Positions 8,302 through 15,759 of a stretch of 35,192 nt of DNA are shown in pieces. The position numbers and the translations under genes were made by a program. Position 1 is the first letter of the stretch; each line of letters begins with the position of its first letter. Source of the stretch: CAYZXT01 sp964482515 (GTDB taxonomy: Bacteria; Elusimicrobiota; Elusimicrobia; FEN-1173); NCBI GenBank assembly GCA_964482515.1, contig CAYZXT010000027.1, positions 1 to 35,192 on the forward strand, written 5' to 3'. The notes below the pieces were generated by a model, which searched no databases, was not told where the DNA came from, and was given only the letters and a program-made list of their open reading frames with translations.

Positions 8302-9213
8302 CTACGTCAGCTTCACCATCTGCGCGCCGGGTTGCTTTTTGGCCTCGGCGAGGGCGGCCCGCGCGCGGTCCATGATCTGGGCGTAGTGCTGATAGAGCCC
8401 CGGCACCACGTCCACCAACCCGATGGAAAGCGGGACGAAGGACGTGTCGCTTTTTTCATCCGTGTTCGCCGCCAAGACCTTTGCGCGCTCCTCGTCGGTG
8501 TACTGCATCGGGATGAGGGATTCCATGTTCTCCAGGATGCGGGCGCAGATCACCGCGCCGCGGGACGTCGTGCTGAGGAAGGCGAAATCGTCGCTGGTCA
8601 GGTGGACCGCGATGTCGTCGGCGTTGCCCAGCTCCGCGATGGCGCTCCGCAGGATCGTGGCCAACAGCCGGAGAACGCCGTCGCCTCGCTCGAACCCGTA
8701 TTGCTCGTTGAAGCGGTTGAAATGCTTCAGGTCGCAGAGCGCGACGCTGAAGCTTTCTTTGTCCGACAAGCGGCGGCGGATCTCCTGCTCCAACGCGCCT
8801 GTCCCGGCCAATCCCGTCAAAGGATCGGCGGCCACGTTGCGGCGGGTCTGCTGGATCAGGCGCTCGACGCGCGCCAGCAGTTCCACGGGCTCGAAGGGTT
8901 TGGAGACGAACTGGTCCGCGCCGAGCTTGATGCCGGTGACGCGGTCCTTGAGGGCGGTGAGGGAAGTGACCATCATGATGGGAAGCAGGCAGGTGACGGG
9001 GTCCTGGCGAAGCTTGTCGCACACTTCGTAACCGTTCATCTTGGGCAGGAGCACGTCCAGCAGGACGATGTCCGGATGCTCGTTGCGAGCCTTCTCCAGG
9101 GCGGACACTCCGTCGAGGGCGGTGATCACGTGGTATTTTTCCCGCTCGAAAATCATTTTCATGAACTCGACGAGCTCGGCGTCGTCTTCCACCAGCAAGA
9201 CGCGCGCGTCCAT
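8302..9213 (-). CDS. Response regulator with degenerate GGDEF domain
   Basis: 303 residues. The receiver domain covers 1-122, with acidic pocket E9-D11, phospho-acceptor D53 in LLDVLLPKMNG, T83 and K105 (SKPFEP). A GGDEF-type domain follows, starting at DPLTGLAG (130-137). The substrate-site segment is DLKHFNRFNEQYG, and the position of the GGDEF signature reads HLTSDDF (204-210), so the two glycines and the acidic pair are altered. Cyclic-di-GMP synthesis is therefore unlikely; a phosphorylation-controlled binding or dimerisation role is more plausible. It lies 46 bp after htrA on the same strand and is convergent with the YfhO-family gene. It is one possible partner of the orphan kinase at 2205-4433, but nothing in the sequence proves this. 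Confidence 0.88.
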   Translation of the reverse strand: MDARVLLVEDDAELVEFMKMIFEREKYHVITALDGVSALEKARNEHPDIVLLDVLLPKMNGYEVCDKLRQDPVTCLLPIMMVTSLTALKDRVTGIKLGADQFVSKPFEPVELLARVERLIQQTRRNVAADPLTGLAGTGALEQEIRRRLSDKESFSVALCDLKHFNRFNEQYGFERGDGVLRLLATILRSAIAELGNADDIAVHLTSDDFAFLSTTSRGAVICARILENMESLIPMQYTDEERAKVLAANTDEKSDTSFVPLSIGLVDVVPGLYQHYAQIMDRARAALAEAKKQPGAQMVKLT

Positions 9214-9259
9214 TTAAAACCGTCCCGCGGTGCCGCTTGAATATTTTTGGGAAGCCATT

Positions 9260-10846
9260 TTAGTCGCCTTTCTTGTAGCTCAGATAAAGCAACCGGCCTC
9301 CCCGGTTGACGTCCAGCAAAATCCCCTCTTTCACGTCCGCCTTGCCCGCCCGCTTGATGAAGGTTTCCACGTCCGGCGTCGGCTGCCTGTTGAGCGAGAG
9401 GATGATGTCTCCCTCCACCAGTCCGGCCTCGTCGGCCAGGCCGCGGGGCGACACCTGCAGGACGACCACGCCCTCCGTCGGCGGCGTGAGCCCGAACCGC
9501 TGGATGATGGCGGCGGTGGCCGTCATAAGCTGCGCGCCTTCCCAGGATTTCACGCCCGATTCGTCGTCCTCGTTCCCCTCTTCTTCCGCGTCCGGCGTTT
9601 CCGAGTCCGGGTTGGCCGGCATCTCGCCGGTCACCAGGGTCAATATCATTTCCCGGCCGTCGCGATAAATCTTCAGCGTCACCTTTTTCTTCGGCGGCGT
9701 CTTGGCCACGATCTGCAGCAGGGCGTTCTGGTCCGGGACGGACTGCCCGTCGAATTCCCGGATCACGTCGCCTCGCTTCAGCCCCGCCTTCGCCGCGGGA
9801 GAGCCGGGCAGGACCTTATTCACGAGCACGCCCTTGGAGTCCGGCACGCCGAACTGTCGGGCCACGATATCATCGAAGGGCGCGATCTCCACGCCCATCC
9901 AGCCCCGCACCACGCGGCCCTTTTCGATCAGTTGTTCCATGATCTCCTTGGCGCGGTTGGACGGGATGGCGAAGCCGATCCCGGAGAAGACCCCCGTGGG
10001 TGCGTAGATCGCCGTGTTGATGCCGATGAGCTCGCCGCGAATGTTCACCAGCGGCCCGCCGCTGTTGCCGCGGTTGATGGCCGCGTCCGTCTGGAGTAAA
10101 TTGCTGTAGCTTTTCCCCTCGATGTTGAGGGACTGGCGGACCGCGGAAATGATCCCGACCGTCACGGTCTGCTCCAAACCGAAGGGGCTGCCCACGGCGA
10201 TGGACCAATCGCCCACGCGGACCTGGTCCGAATCGCCGAGCGCGGCGTAGGACAGGGTCGCGCCCTTGGCGTCGATCTTCACGACCGCCAAATCTGTGCG
10301 CGGGTCCTTTCCGACGACCTTGCCGGTGAACACTTTCTCGTCGGGGTTCATGACCGTCACCTTGATCTCGTCGGCGCCGCGCACGACGTGCTCGTTGGTG
10401 AGGATGTATCCCTTGGGGTCGATGATCACGCCGGAGCCCATGCCTTCATGTTTCTGCTCAAGCTTCCTCGGCGCGGGGCCGCGGCGGGGCTGGTGGGGAT
10501 TTCCCGGACCGTAGGGACTTTCTTCGCCGAAATAGTGGCGAAAGAAATCTTCGAAGGGATCGCCGAAATAGAATTGGGGCTGGACCTGGACCGATTCCAC
10601 GTGTATGGTGGTGATGCTGACCACCGCCGGCTTGACGAGCGCCGCGACCTTGGCGAAGGCGTCCTGCAGGTTCATGACCTCGGCGTCGGGCGTGATGGGT
10701 TCCTGCTTCTGGGCTTTCGCCAGCGAGAGGGGCCGGCATCCGCCGTCCTGGGCCGTCATCCAGAGGACGCCGGCGGACAAAAGCGCCAGCCAAAGGAAAA
10801 GGGTGGTGGCTTTCTTAAACCGTTTTGCGGATTGAAACAAGCTCAT
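9260..10846 (-). CDS. htrA: Periplasmic serine protease of the HtrA/DegP family
   Basis: 528 residues. An N-terminal hydrophobic segment at about 14-32 acts as signal or anchor. The trypsin-like domain carries the full catalytic triad: H153 in TNEHVV, D185 in TDLAVVK and S262 in GNSGGPL. PDZ1 is at about 305-408 (GWMGVEI; GSPAAKAGLKRGDVI) and PDZ2 at about 440-528 (SPRGLADEAGLVEGDIIL). A His/Pro/Arg-rich loop before the protease domain (about 93-133) resembles the LA loop of DegP. The ATG has GAGGTG upstream, two bases after the stop of the preceding gene, so the two genes are co-transcribed. The expected role is degradation or refolding of damaged envelope proteins, perhaps including its secreted operon neighbours. 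Confidence 0.95.
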   Translation of the reverse strand: MSLFQSAKRFKKATTLFLWLALLSAGVLWMTAQDGGCRPLSLAKAQKQEPITPDAEVMNLQDAFAKVAALVKPAVVSITTIHVESVQVQPQFYFGDPFEDFFRHYFGEESPYGPGNPHQPRRGPAPRKLEQKHEGMGSGVIIDPKGYILTNEHVVRGADEIKVTVMNPDEKVFTGKVVGKDPRTDLAVVKIDAKGATLSYAALGDSDQVRVGDWSIAVGSPFGLEQTVTVGIISAVRQSLNIEGKSYSNLLQTDAAINRGNSGGPLVNIRGELIGINTAIYAPTGVFSGIGFAIPSNRAKEIMEQLIEKGRVVRGWMGVEIAPFDDIVARQFGVPDSKGVLVNKVLPGSPAAKAGLKRGDVIREFDGQSVPDQNALLQIVAKTPPKKKVTLKIYRDGREMILTLVTGEMPANPDSETPDAEEEGNEDDESGVKSWEGAQLMTATAAIIQRFGLTPPTEGVVVLQVSPRGLADEAGLVEGDIILSLNRQPTPDVETFIKRAGKADVKEGILLDVNRGGRLLYLSYKKGD

Positions 10847-10848
10847 GA

Positions 10849-12834
10849 TTATTCACCTCTTACGAACGGGAGGACCACATCCCTCCCTTGACGGTACACA
10901 TCGAGGACCTGTTTCTGCGCCAGGCCCTTGGGAATAAGGATATCAATGAACGGGGGTGCCTGGGAAGAAGCGTCCTTCAGGTTCGGGCTTCCGAAATTGG
11001 ACGCGCTCGGGTCCTTCAGCACCCGCATGGGGCGGCATTCCGCCTCGGCGCCGTTCGACTTCGGCTGCTCGCAGCCCATCACGGCCACGCCGTAGCCCCA
11101 GCCCAGGGGATCGCCGCGCAACAGGTTGCGGGGGACCGTGACTTCGAAGGCCGGAGAAACCGAAGGGACTTTCACGGGAAGGCGCGCCAGCAGTTTCGGC
11201 GGCTGGCCGTAGCCGGAACGGTAGAGCCGGGCGCCCCAGCCGTCCACGCTCAAAGCGAACTCCCAGGCGTCGGTGGTATTCACGATGCCGGGACGGTTGG
11301 ACAGGAGGATCTCCGACCCGGCGCCGGGCAGGCGGTTGATGTCGATGTAGACGTCCACCATGGGATAGCTGAAACCATAGGGCGCCTTCCAGAAGTTCGG
11401 CAGGGTCGCCATCTGAAAGGAAAAGACCGCGTCCTTCTCCGTCCAGCGCACGTCGAAGACCTGCAGGTCCCACGAACCTGGGAGGAAATCCCTGCCCGAC
11501 GGATAGAAATAATCGCCCGGACCGCGGTCGTCCTTGGCCACGTCGGTCCAGCGCATCCCGCCGCTCCGCTTCTCGAAAATCGATTCCGGTTCCTGCATCG
11601 ACTCCGCCGCCAATTTGGGATCGGTCTGCAGGAGGGCCGGCGGGACGGTCTTGCCGAGGATCCGATAGACCTGGGAAAGCGTCGCGAAAAAGCTCTGCTC
11701 CGTCTCTTTTTGATTGTTCCCAGCGAACTCCGAGCCGAAGGCGTAAAAATAATGCCCGCTCTCCGCCGCGTAAATCTCCTTCATCGCGATGTCCAGCTTC
11801 ACCACGTCCGCCTGTCCGGAGTTTTTGTATTCCTCGACGGTCTGCCGCGTGACACCCAGCAGCTGCCACGCCAGGTTTTCCACGGGTTGCCCGATCCACG
11901 GTGAAAAATCCACGGGCCGGTCCAGGTCCGGCCAAAGCGGCAATCCCCTGCGGGACAGCAGCACCTCGGATACCAACCAAATCTTATGCTGGGAAATGTC
12001 GCCCAGCAAATCCTCCAGCGACTGGAACTCCGTCAAATACCGGATCCGCAGCGGCGGCGGAACGAGGGCCTCGGCGCGCCAACGGAAGATCCATTCGCGT
12101 TTCTCCGAGACGGTGCCGGTGGGAAAAACGAAAGGCCGGACCACGGCTGCGGGGACGCCGCGGAAATAGCCGGCCGCTCCGTGGGCGGATTCATCCGTGT
12201 GCGTCGACGCGTTCACCAGGACCCACTTGAGCCTGGCCTTATCGACCATCGGCAATTCCATCCCGTTGGAGATCCCGTAGGGCAGGGCCAGGCCCTGGGG
12301 ATCGGTCTGCCAGCGGCGACGATAGTTGTTCCACGCCAGGCCGAGCTGGCCGAAAACGTCGTCAGGCCAGGAGAACCGGGCCGGCAGGGTGAGGTTAGGG
12401 GCGCGGGCGAACTCCGTGTCCATGATCAAGGGCAGCACTGGGTCGCCGGGGAGCGTCAGAAGGATTTCCATCCGGCCCGCGGTCACGAGGGACTGAAAGA
12501 TCGCGCGCGCCTTCTGGGACCGCTCGTCGTCCTTGAAAACGGAATCCGGAAGTACGGCGCTTACCCGCAGGAAGGGACGGGCCTGAAAGTATTCCGCGGC
12601 GACGAGGATGTCTTCGCTCTGGTCAGGCTGCCACACCAGGCAAAGTCCCTCCTGGATCGCGGTATCATCGCCGGCGGTCTTGTCTCCGGCCGCATCGTCC
12701 CCGGAGGAATGTTCCTGCTCCACCAAGGGGGGAGGGTTCTCCGCCCGCAAACTCCCGGTCGACAAAAGTACCGACACCATCAAAACGGCCACCCACTGCG
12801 CCCAAAACCATCCGGCGTTCATTCGTGCATTCAT
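10849..12834 (-). CDS. Secreted protein with glucodextranase-type C-terminal domain, GH57-like N-terminal region
   Basis: 661 residues from the ATG at 12834, chosen for its GGAG site 6 nt upstream and because it opens directly on a signal peptide (MNARMNAGWFWAQW, then a hydrophobic core ending SLRA). An ATG at 12852 overlapping the previous stop (ATGA) is the alternative. Residues about 438-655 match the C-terminal domain of glucodextranases and amylopullulanases: GPGDYFYPSGRDFLPGSWDL, VDVYIDINRLPG, then DGWGARLY. The N-terminal part recalls GH57-type sequences (LPYGISNGMELPMVDK; RLKWVLV), but the usual HQP motif reads VWQP, so catalysis is doubtful. Neighbours are a CBM48-like protein and HtrA. 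A role in binding or processing alpha-glucan in the envelope is inferred; the N-terminal assignment is tentative. Confidence 0.75.
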   Translation of the reverse strand: MNARMNAGWFWAQWVAVLMVSVLLSTGSLRAENPPPLVEQEHSSGDDAAGDKTAGDDTAIQEGLCLVWQPDQSEDILVAAEYFQARPFLRVSAVLPDSVFKDDERSQKARAIFQSLVTAGRMEILLTLPGDPVLPLIMDTEFARAPNLTLPARFSWPDDVFGQLGLAWNNYRRRWQTDPQGLALPYGISNGMELPMVDKARLKWVLVNASTHTDESAHGAAGYFRGVPAAVVRPFVFPTGTVSEKREWIFRWRAEALVPPPLRIRYLTEFQSLEDLLGDISQHKIWLVSEVLLSRRGLPLWPDLDRPVDFSPWIGQPVENLAWQLLGVTRQTVEEYKNSGQADVVKLDIAMKEIYAAESGHYFYAFGSEFAGNNQKETEQSFFATLSQVYRILGKTVPPALLQTDPKLAAESMQEPESIFEKRSGGMRWTDVAKDDRGPGDYFYPSGRDFLPGSWDLQVFDVRWTEKDAVFSFQMATLPNFWKAPYGFSYPMVDVYIDINRLPGAGSEILLSNRPGIVNTTDAWEFALSVDGWGARLYRSGYGQPPKLLARLPVKVPSVSPAFEVTVPRNLLRGDPLGWGYGVAVMGCEQPKSNGAEAECRPMRVLKDPSASNFGSPNLKDASSQAPPFIDILIPKGLAQKQVLDVYRQGRDVVLPFVRGE

Positions 12835-12848
12835 GCTGTTCTCCATCC

Positions 12849-13340
12849 TCATCGAAGTTCCAGAATCGACCCGCCGCGCCCCTCCAGCGTGTTGTCCGCG
12901 TTCGTGGGATCCAGCTCCCATTCGCCGTCCACCTTGAACTTATAGATGTATCGGCCGGGAGGCAGGACTGCCGTCCCTTCCCACACGCCATCGGGGCGGC
13001 GCGTCATGGGATTCTTTTCCGTTTGAAAATTATTGAACGTGCCGCCCAGGCCGACTTCCTTGGCGGCCGGCGCCAGGAGGCGGAAGACCACGGGTCTTTT
13101 CGTCGTGGCGGGAGCGTCCGAGGCGGCGAAAAAGCTGTTCGACCCTAGGCTCTTCCCCTCGGACCCCGGCAGGCCGACTTCCCTGAACTTCTGCGCTTCC
13201 TGGAAGGAAGACACGACCCGGCGCGTCGGGGTCCATAAAAAGGCGGCCCCCGCGAGGACGAAAAGCGAAACGAAAGCCGCTCGCATCCCGCGGTAGGGGA
13301 AGCGAGGCGTCACTCCCTGTTTGATGACCAATGGCGACAT
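12849..13340 (-). CDS. Membrane-anchored CBM48/AMPK-type glycogen-binding domain protein
   Basis: 163 residues. A short positively charged N-terminus and one hydrophobic segment (about 20-36) should anchor the protein with its C-terminus outside the cytoplasm. After a linker, residues about 83-160 form an early-set Ig fold of the CBM48/isoamylase N-terminal type: VVFRLLAPAAKEVGLGGTF, then GVWEGTAVLPPGRYIYKFKV, DGEWELDPTN. Such domains bind alpha-1,4-glucans or act as modules in glycogen-active enzymes; here the domain stands alone. Its stop overlaps a possible ATG of the downstream glucodextranase-C gene, so the two are coupled and probably act together. It starts 6 bp after the aldolase gene. 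Confidence 0.82.
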   Translation of the reverse strand: MSPLVIKQGVTPRFPYRGMRAAFVSLFVLAGAAFLWTPTRRVVSSFQEAQKFREVGLPGSEGKSLGSNSFFAASDAPATTKRPVVFRLLAPAAKEVGLGGTFNNFQTEKNPMTRRPDGVWEGTAVLPPGRYIYKFKVDGEWELDPTNADNTLEGRGGSILELR

Positions 13341-13346
13341 AACGTT

Positions 13347-13901
13347 TCAGCTCCGTTTTAAAAGTTGTTCCAGATAGAGAAGGCGGCATTGGTTCTCCGC
13401 CATGGTGATGCGCCCGATGCATTGCTCGAGGCTTTCCCCCATCACGAAGATCCCGTGGCCCCGGACCACGGCGACGGGGGATTCATTCATGAGACCCGGC
13501 AGCCGGGACGCCACGCAGGCGCTTCCTTCTGCGAAACCGCAATCCGTCAGGACAGGAATGCGGGAAATGTAAAGGCTGTCCGAATCCCGGGGGATGATTT
13601 CGCTCGTGTTCAAAGAAAGAACGGTGGCGTAGGGCGGATGGGCGTGAACCACGGCCTTGGCTTTCGGGAACGCGCGGTAGATCGCCCGGTGCACCGGCGT
13701 TTCCGACGAGGCTTTCGCGTCGCGCGGCCCTTCCGCCATACCGATGCGGACCAGGTCCCCGGTGGACAGGTCCGCCAACGAACTACCGGTACGGGTGATG
13801 TGGATCGCATCGCCCCGGCGAAGAGACATATTGCCCGAGGTCCAGTGGATCAGGCCCGCCTCCCACAGCGCGCGGCCGAACTTCTTAAAATCACGCAACA
13901 T
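13347..13901 (-). CDS. Class II aldolase/adducin family protein (FucA/OtnC-like)
   Basis: 184 residues, cytoplasmic, metal dependent. The motifs are SGNMS (22-26), TRTGSS (36-41), E67 (SSETPVH), H86 and H88 (VVHAHPPY) and H149 (RGHG). In L-fuculose-1-phosphate aldolase the catalytic Glu and three zinc-binding His are E73, H92, H94 and H155; the spacing here is identical, so the active site looks intact. The start overlaps the end of the DUF1537 kinase gene by 11 bp. In four-carbon acid-sugar pathways a DUF1537 kinase (OtnK) acts with an aldolase-fold decarboxylase (OtnC), so decarboxylation or aldol cleavage of a phosphorylated acid sugar is the best guess. The matching dehydrogenase and isomerase genes are not in the window. 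Confidence 0.88.
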   Translation of the reverse strand: MLRDFKKFGRALWEAGLIHWTSGNMSLRRGDAIHITRTGSSLADLSTGDLVRIGMAEGPRDAKASSETPVHRAIYRAFPKAKAVVHAHPPYATVLSLNTSEIIPRDSDSLYISRIPVLTDCGFAEGSACVASRLPGLMNESPVAVVRGHGIFVMGESLEQCIGRITMAENQCRLLYLEQLLKRS

Positions 13902-15024
13902 AGCGAACCGCCTTCACCAAGATGTCATCTTTCCCGAAACCGCCGGGCTTCATCACCATGCGCCAGTCCGCCGCGCGCCGGTCTCCGACGGGACGGCAGA
14001 GCGGCGTGCCCGTACCCAAAGAGGATTCGATCTTCCAGCGCCGCACATTCCACCGGAGGCAAAGCGCCGCGGCCGTTTCACCGCCCGTCAGCACGAACCG
14101 GCGGATGCGGAATTGTTGCATGAGGAAGTCGACTTGCCGCACGATCCGCGCCAACGCGAGCGAAGGGGAACACCTACGCGCGGGTGATCGCACTATCAAG
14201 ACAGCGCCGCTTTTGCGGAAACGCCCCAGGCTTTTTTCCAGATACGCCAACTGCCTCCGGGAGCGCTCATGAAAGGACCCGACCACCACCAAAACAGGTT
14301 CATGGGATTTCGGATTTCGGATTGCGGATTGCGGATTGAAATGCCGAAGACCCGAATAACGTTCATTTTGTTTATTGCTCCGCAATCCGAAATCCACAGT
14401 CGGCAATCGCCAAAGCTTCGCCAATTCTTCCGCCAGTCCCGCCGCGCCCACGGCCGCGACCGAGACCATCCTGTCGTCCTTCGCCAAACTTTTCGCCGTG
14501 CGCCGGAGGTCCGCCTGCGTCCTCACGTCCGGGATCCAAAGCCGCGGAGACAACGGTCCGGCCAGCTTCGCGATGGACGAAGAACGGACGGGATACCGAG
14601 GATCCCTCGCGAAAACCGTCTTCGATAAAAGCTTTCCGCCGACGTGAAGCGCCCCATTCCGCACGGTCCGGCCGGCGCCCGGAAAAGCGGGAACGAAAGC
14701 CAAAAGCCGATCGTTTCGTCCCGGCAGTCCCTGAAGGAACTCCGCCAACTCAGGCACGAGGTTCCCCCGCAAAGTGGAATCGATCTTCTTATAAAACCGG
14801 CCGGCCTTCCATGACTTCAACGCCCTCATGGCGGCGCGGACGCGCAGCGCGGCTTTCCGGGGCGGAAGGGCGCGGGACTCGGTGTCGATGATCCAGACAC
14901 GGGTTTTACCGTCGGGGAATTGCGGCGGCCGCCCGGGATCCATAATGGCGATTTCCGCCGCGAGGCCGGTCCTTTCAAACATCAGGCCCACGTCCCCGGC
15001 GCCCGTGAAATCGTCGGCCAGCAC
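13891..15024 (-). CDS. Four-carbon acid sugar kinase family protein (DUF1537, OtnK/DtnK-like)
   Basis: 377 residues from the GTG at 15024. The substrate-binding N-terminal domain opens with LADDFTGAGD and has KKIDSTLRGN, the family's acid-sugar site. The nucleotide-binding C-terminal domain shows LTGGETAAAL, GTGTPLCRPVG and KPGGFGKDD. Homologues usually begin a few residues earlier, and the codons before the GTG encode KPLRIG in frame, preceded by a CTG at 15045 that has GAGG 8 nt upstream (15054-15057). The true start may thus be that CTG, immediately after the stop of the radical SAM gene. Residues about 211-238, between the two domains, come from a palindromic repeat. The gene overlaps the aldolase gene; together they suggest phosphorylation and then cleavage or decarboxylation of tetronate-like substrates. 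Confidence 0.85.
   Translation of the reverse strand: MLADDFTGAGDVGLMFERTGLAAEIAIMDPGRPPQFPDGKTRVWIIDTESRALPPRKAALRVRAAMRALKSWKAGRFYKKIDSTLRGNLVPELAEFLQGLPGRNDRLLAFVPAFPGAGRTVRNGALHVGGKLLSKTVFARDPRYPVRSSSIAKLAGPLSPRLWIPDVRTQADLRRTAKSLAKDDRMVSVAAVGAAGLAEELAKLWRLPTVDFGLRSNKQNERYSGLRHFNPQSAIRNPKSHEPVLVVVGSFHERSRRQLAYLEKSLGRFRKSGAVLIVRSPARRCSPSLALARIVRQVDFLMQQFRIRRFVLTGGETAAALCLRWNVRRWKIESSLGTGTPLCRPVGDRRAADWRMVMKPGGFGKDDILVKAVRYVA
14312..14395. repeat. 17-bp inverted repeat with heptad array, inside the DUF1537 kinase gene
   Basis: The 17 bases at 14312-14328 (beginning GGATTTCGGATTG) and at 14379-14395 are exact reverse complements, 50 bp apart. The left arm sits in an array of 7-bp units (GGATTTC / GGATTGC) at about 14305-14338. 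The insert is in frame and encodes an Asn/Pro/Ser/Arg-rich linker (NPQSAIRNPKS). It is unrelated in sequence to the repeat pair at 6581 and 16632. Confidence 0.8.
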
Positions 15025-15045
15025 TCCGATGCGAAGAGGCTTCAG

Positions 15046-15702
15046 CTACTGTTCCTCGTAATCGTCCAGATAGGGACGCAGGCGGAACTGCGCGCCCAGG
15101 GACTCCGCCATTCGTTTGACGCCCGAGCTGTCGACGCCGGGCATTTCCACAGCCGTCACCACTGTCTCCGGCACATGCTTGACGCATTCGCCGATGAATT
15201 CCTTCACCGATTCAAAAGCCTTGTCGCGGAACTCCGGCAGGGGGCGAAGCATTTCCACGTATTGTTTCGGGTCGACGGTGTTCAGGCTGACGGAGACCGC
15301 GTCCAGAAATTGCCCGAGCTCGGGCGCGATGTTGCGGCGGTTGATCAAATTGCCCAGGCCAATGGTGTTCAGGCGGACGCGCGGAATTCCCTTCTTGCGG
15401 AAAATTTCCGCCAGCTCGCGCATTTCCTTCACGCGGTAGGTGGATTCGCCGTAGCCGCAAAAGATGGCTTCACGGTAACGGGAAACGTCCCCCGCCGCCG
15501 TCACGATGTCCTGCACGCTCGGCTCGGCGGGAAGTTTCAAATTGTGTCCGCGGTACATGTATTCCCAGGAAAATTTGATGCAGAATTTGCAGGCGGTGGG
15601 ACAATGGCTGGTCAGGTTGATGTACAGCCCGTCTTTGTAGGGATAGACGATGGATACTTCGCGGGTTTTCGGAGTGTTTTGGGATTTATCGATGGACGAC
15701 AT
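15046..15702 (-). CDS. Radical SAM protein, TatD-linked type
   Basis: 218 residues. The 4Fe-4S motif is C34-x3-C38-x2-C41 (SHCPTACKFC) after a YINLTSHC strand, as in small radical SAM proteins annotated as TatD-linked. AIFCGYGESTYR is the GGE-like SAM-binding segment, and VSVSLNTVDP a later strand. The protein is short, about one partial TIM barrel without an extra iron-sulfur domain. The substrate is unknown. The ATG at 15702 is used; the in-frame TTG at 15717 overlaps a TATAAT box. There is no ribosome-binding site, and the -10 box lies exactly 6 nt before the ATG, so the mRNA may be leaderless. A tatD gene is present 13 kb away with the same promoter geometry. The kinase gene follows at once. 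Confidence 0.87.
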   Translation of the reverse strand: MSSIDKSQNTPKTREVSIVYPYKDGLYINLTSHCPTACKFCIKFSWEYMYRGHNLKLPAEPSVQDIVTAAGDVSRYREAIFCGYGESTYRVKEMRELAEIFRKKGIPRVRLNTIGLGNLINRRNIAPELGQFLDAVSVSLNTVDPKQYVEMLRPLPEFRDKAFESVKEFIGECVKHVPETVVTAVEMPGVDSSGVKRMAESLGAQFRLRPYLDDYEEQ

Positions 15703-15708
15703 GGGTTT

Positions 15709-15714
15709 ATTATA
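15709..15714 (-). promoter_or_regulatory. -10 box of the radical SAM gene, leaderless geometry
   Basis: A perfect TATAAT on the minus strand, followed by AAACCC and the ATG. Transcription normally starts about 7 nt after the box, which is the A of the start codon. No good -35 hexamer is seen 16-18 bp upstream. Confidence 0.5.
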
Positions 15715-15759
15715 CAAATTTTAGGCGGAGCGCCCGGCGGACGGAGGGCGGCTTATGGT

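Noticed and set aside
15703..15717. TTG start at 15717 for the radical SAM gene
   Set aside because: The codons it would add contain the TATAAT box, and homology begins after the ATG at 15702.
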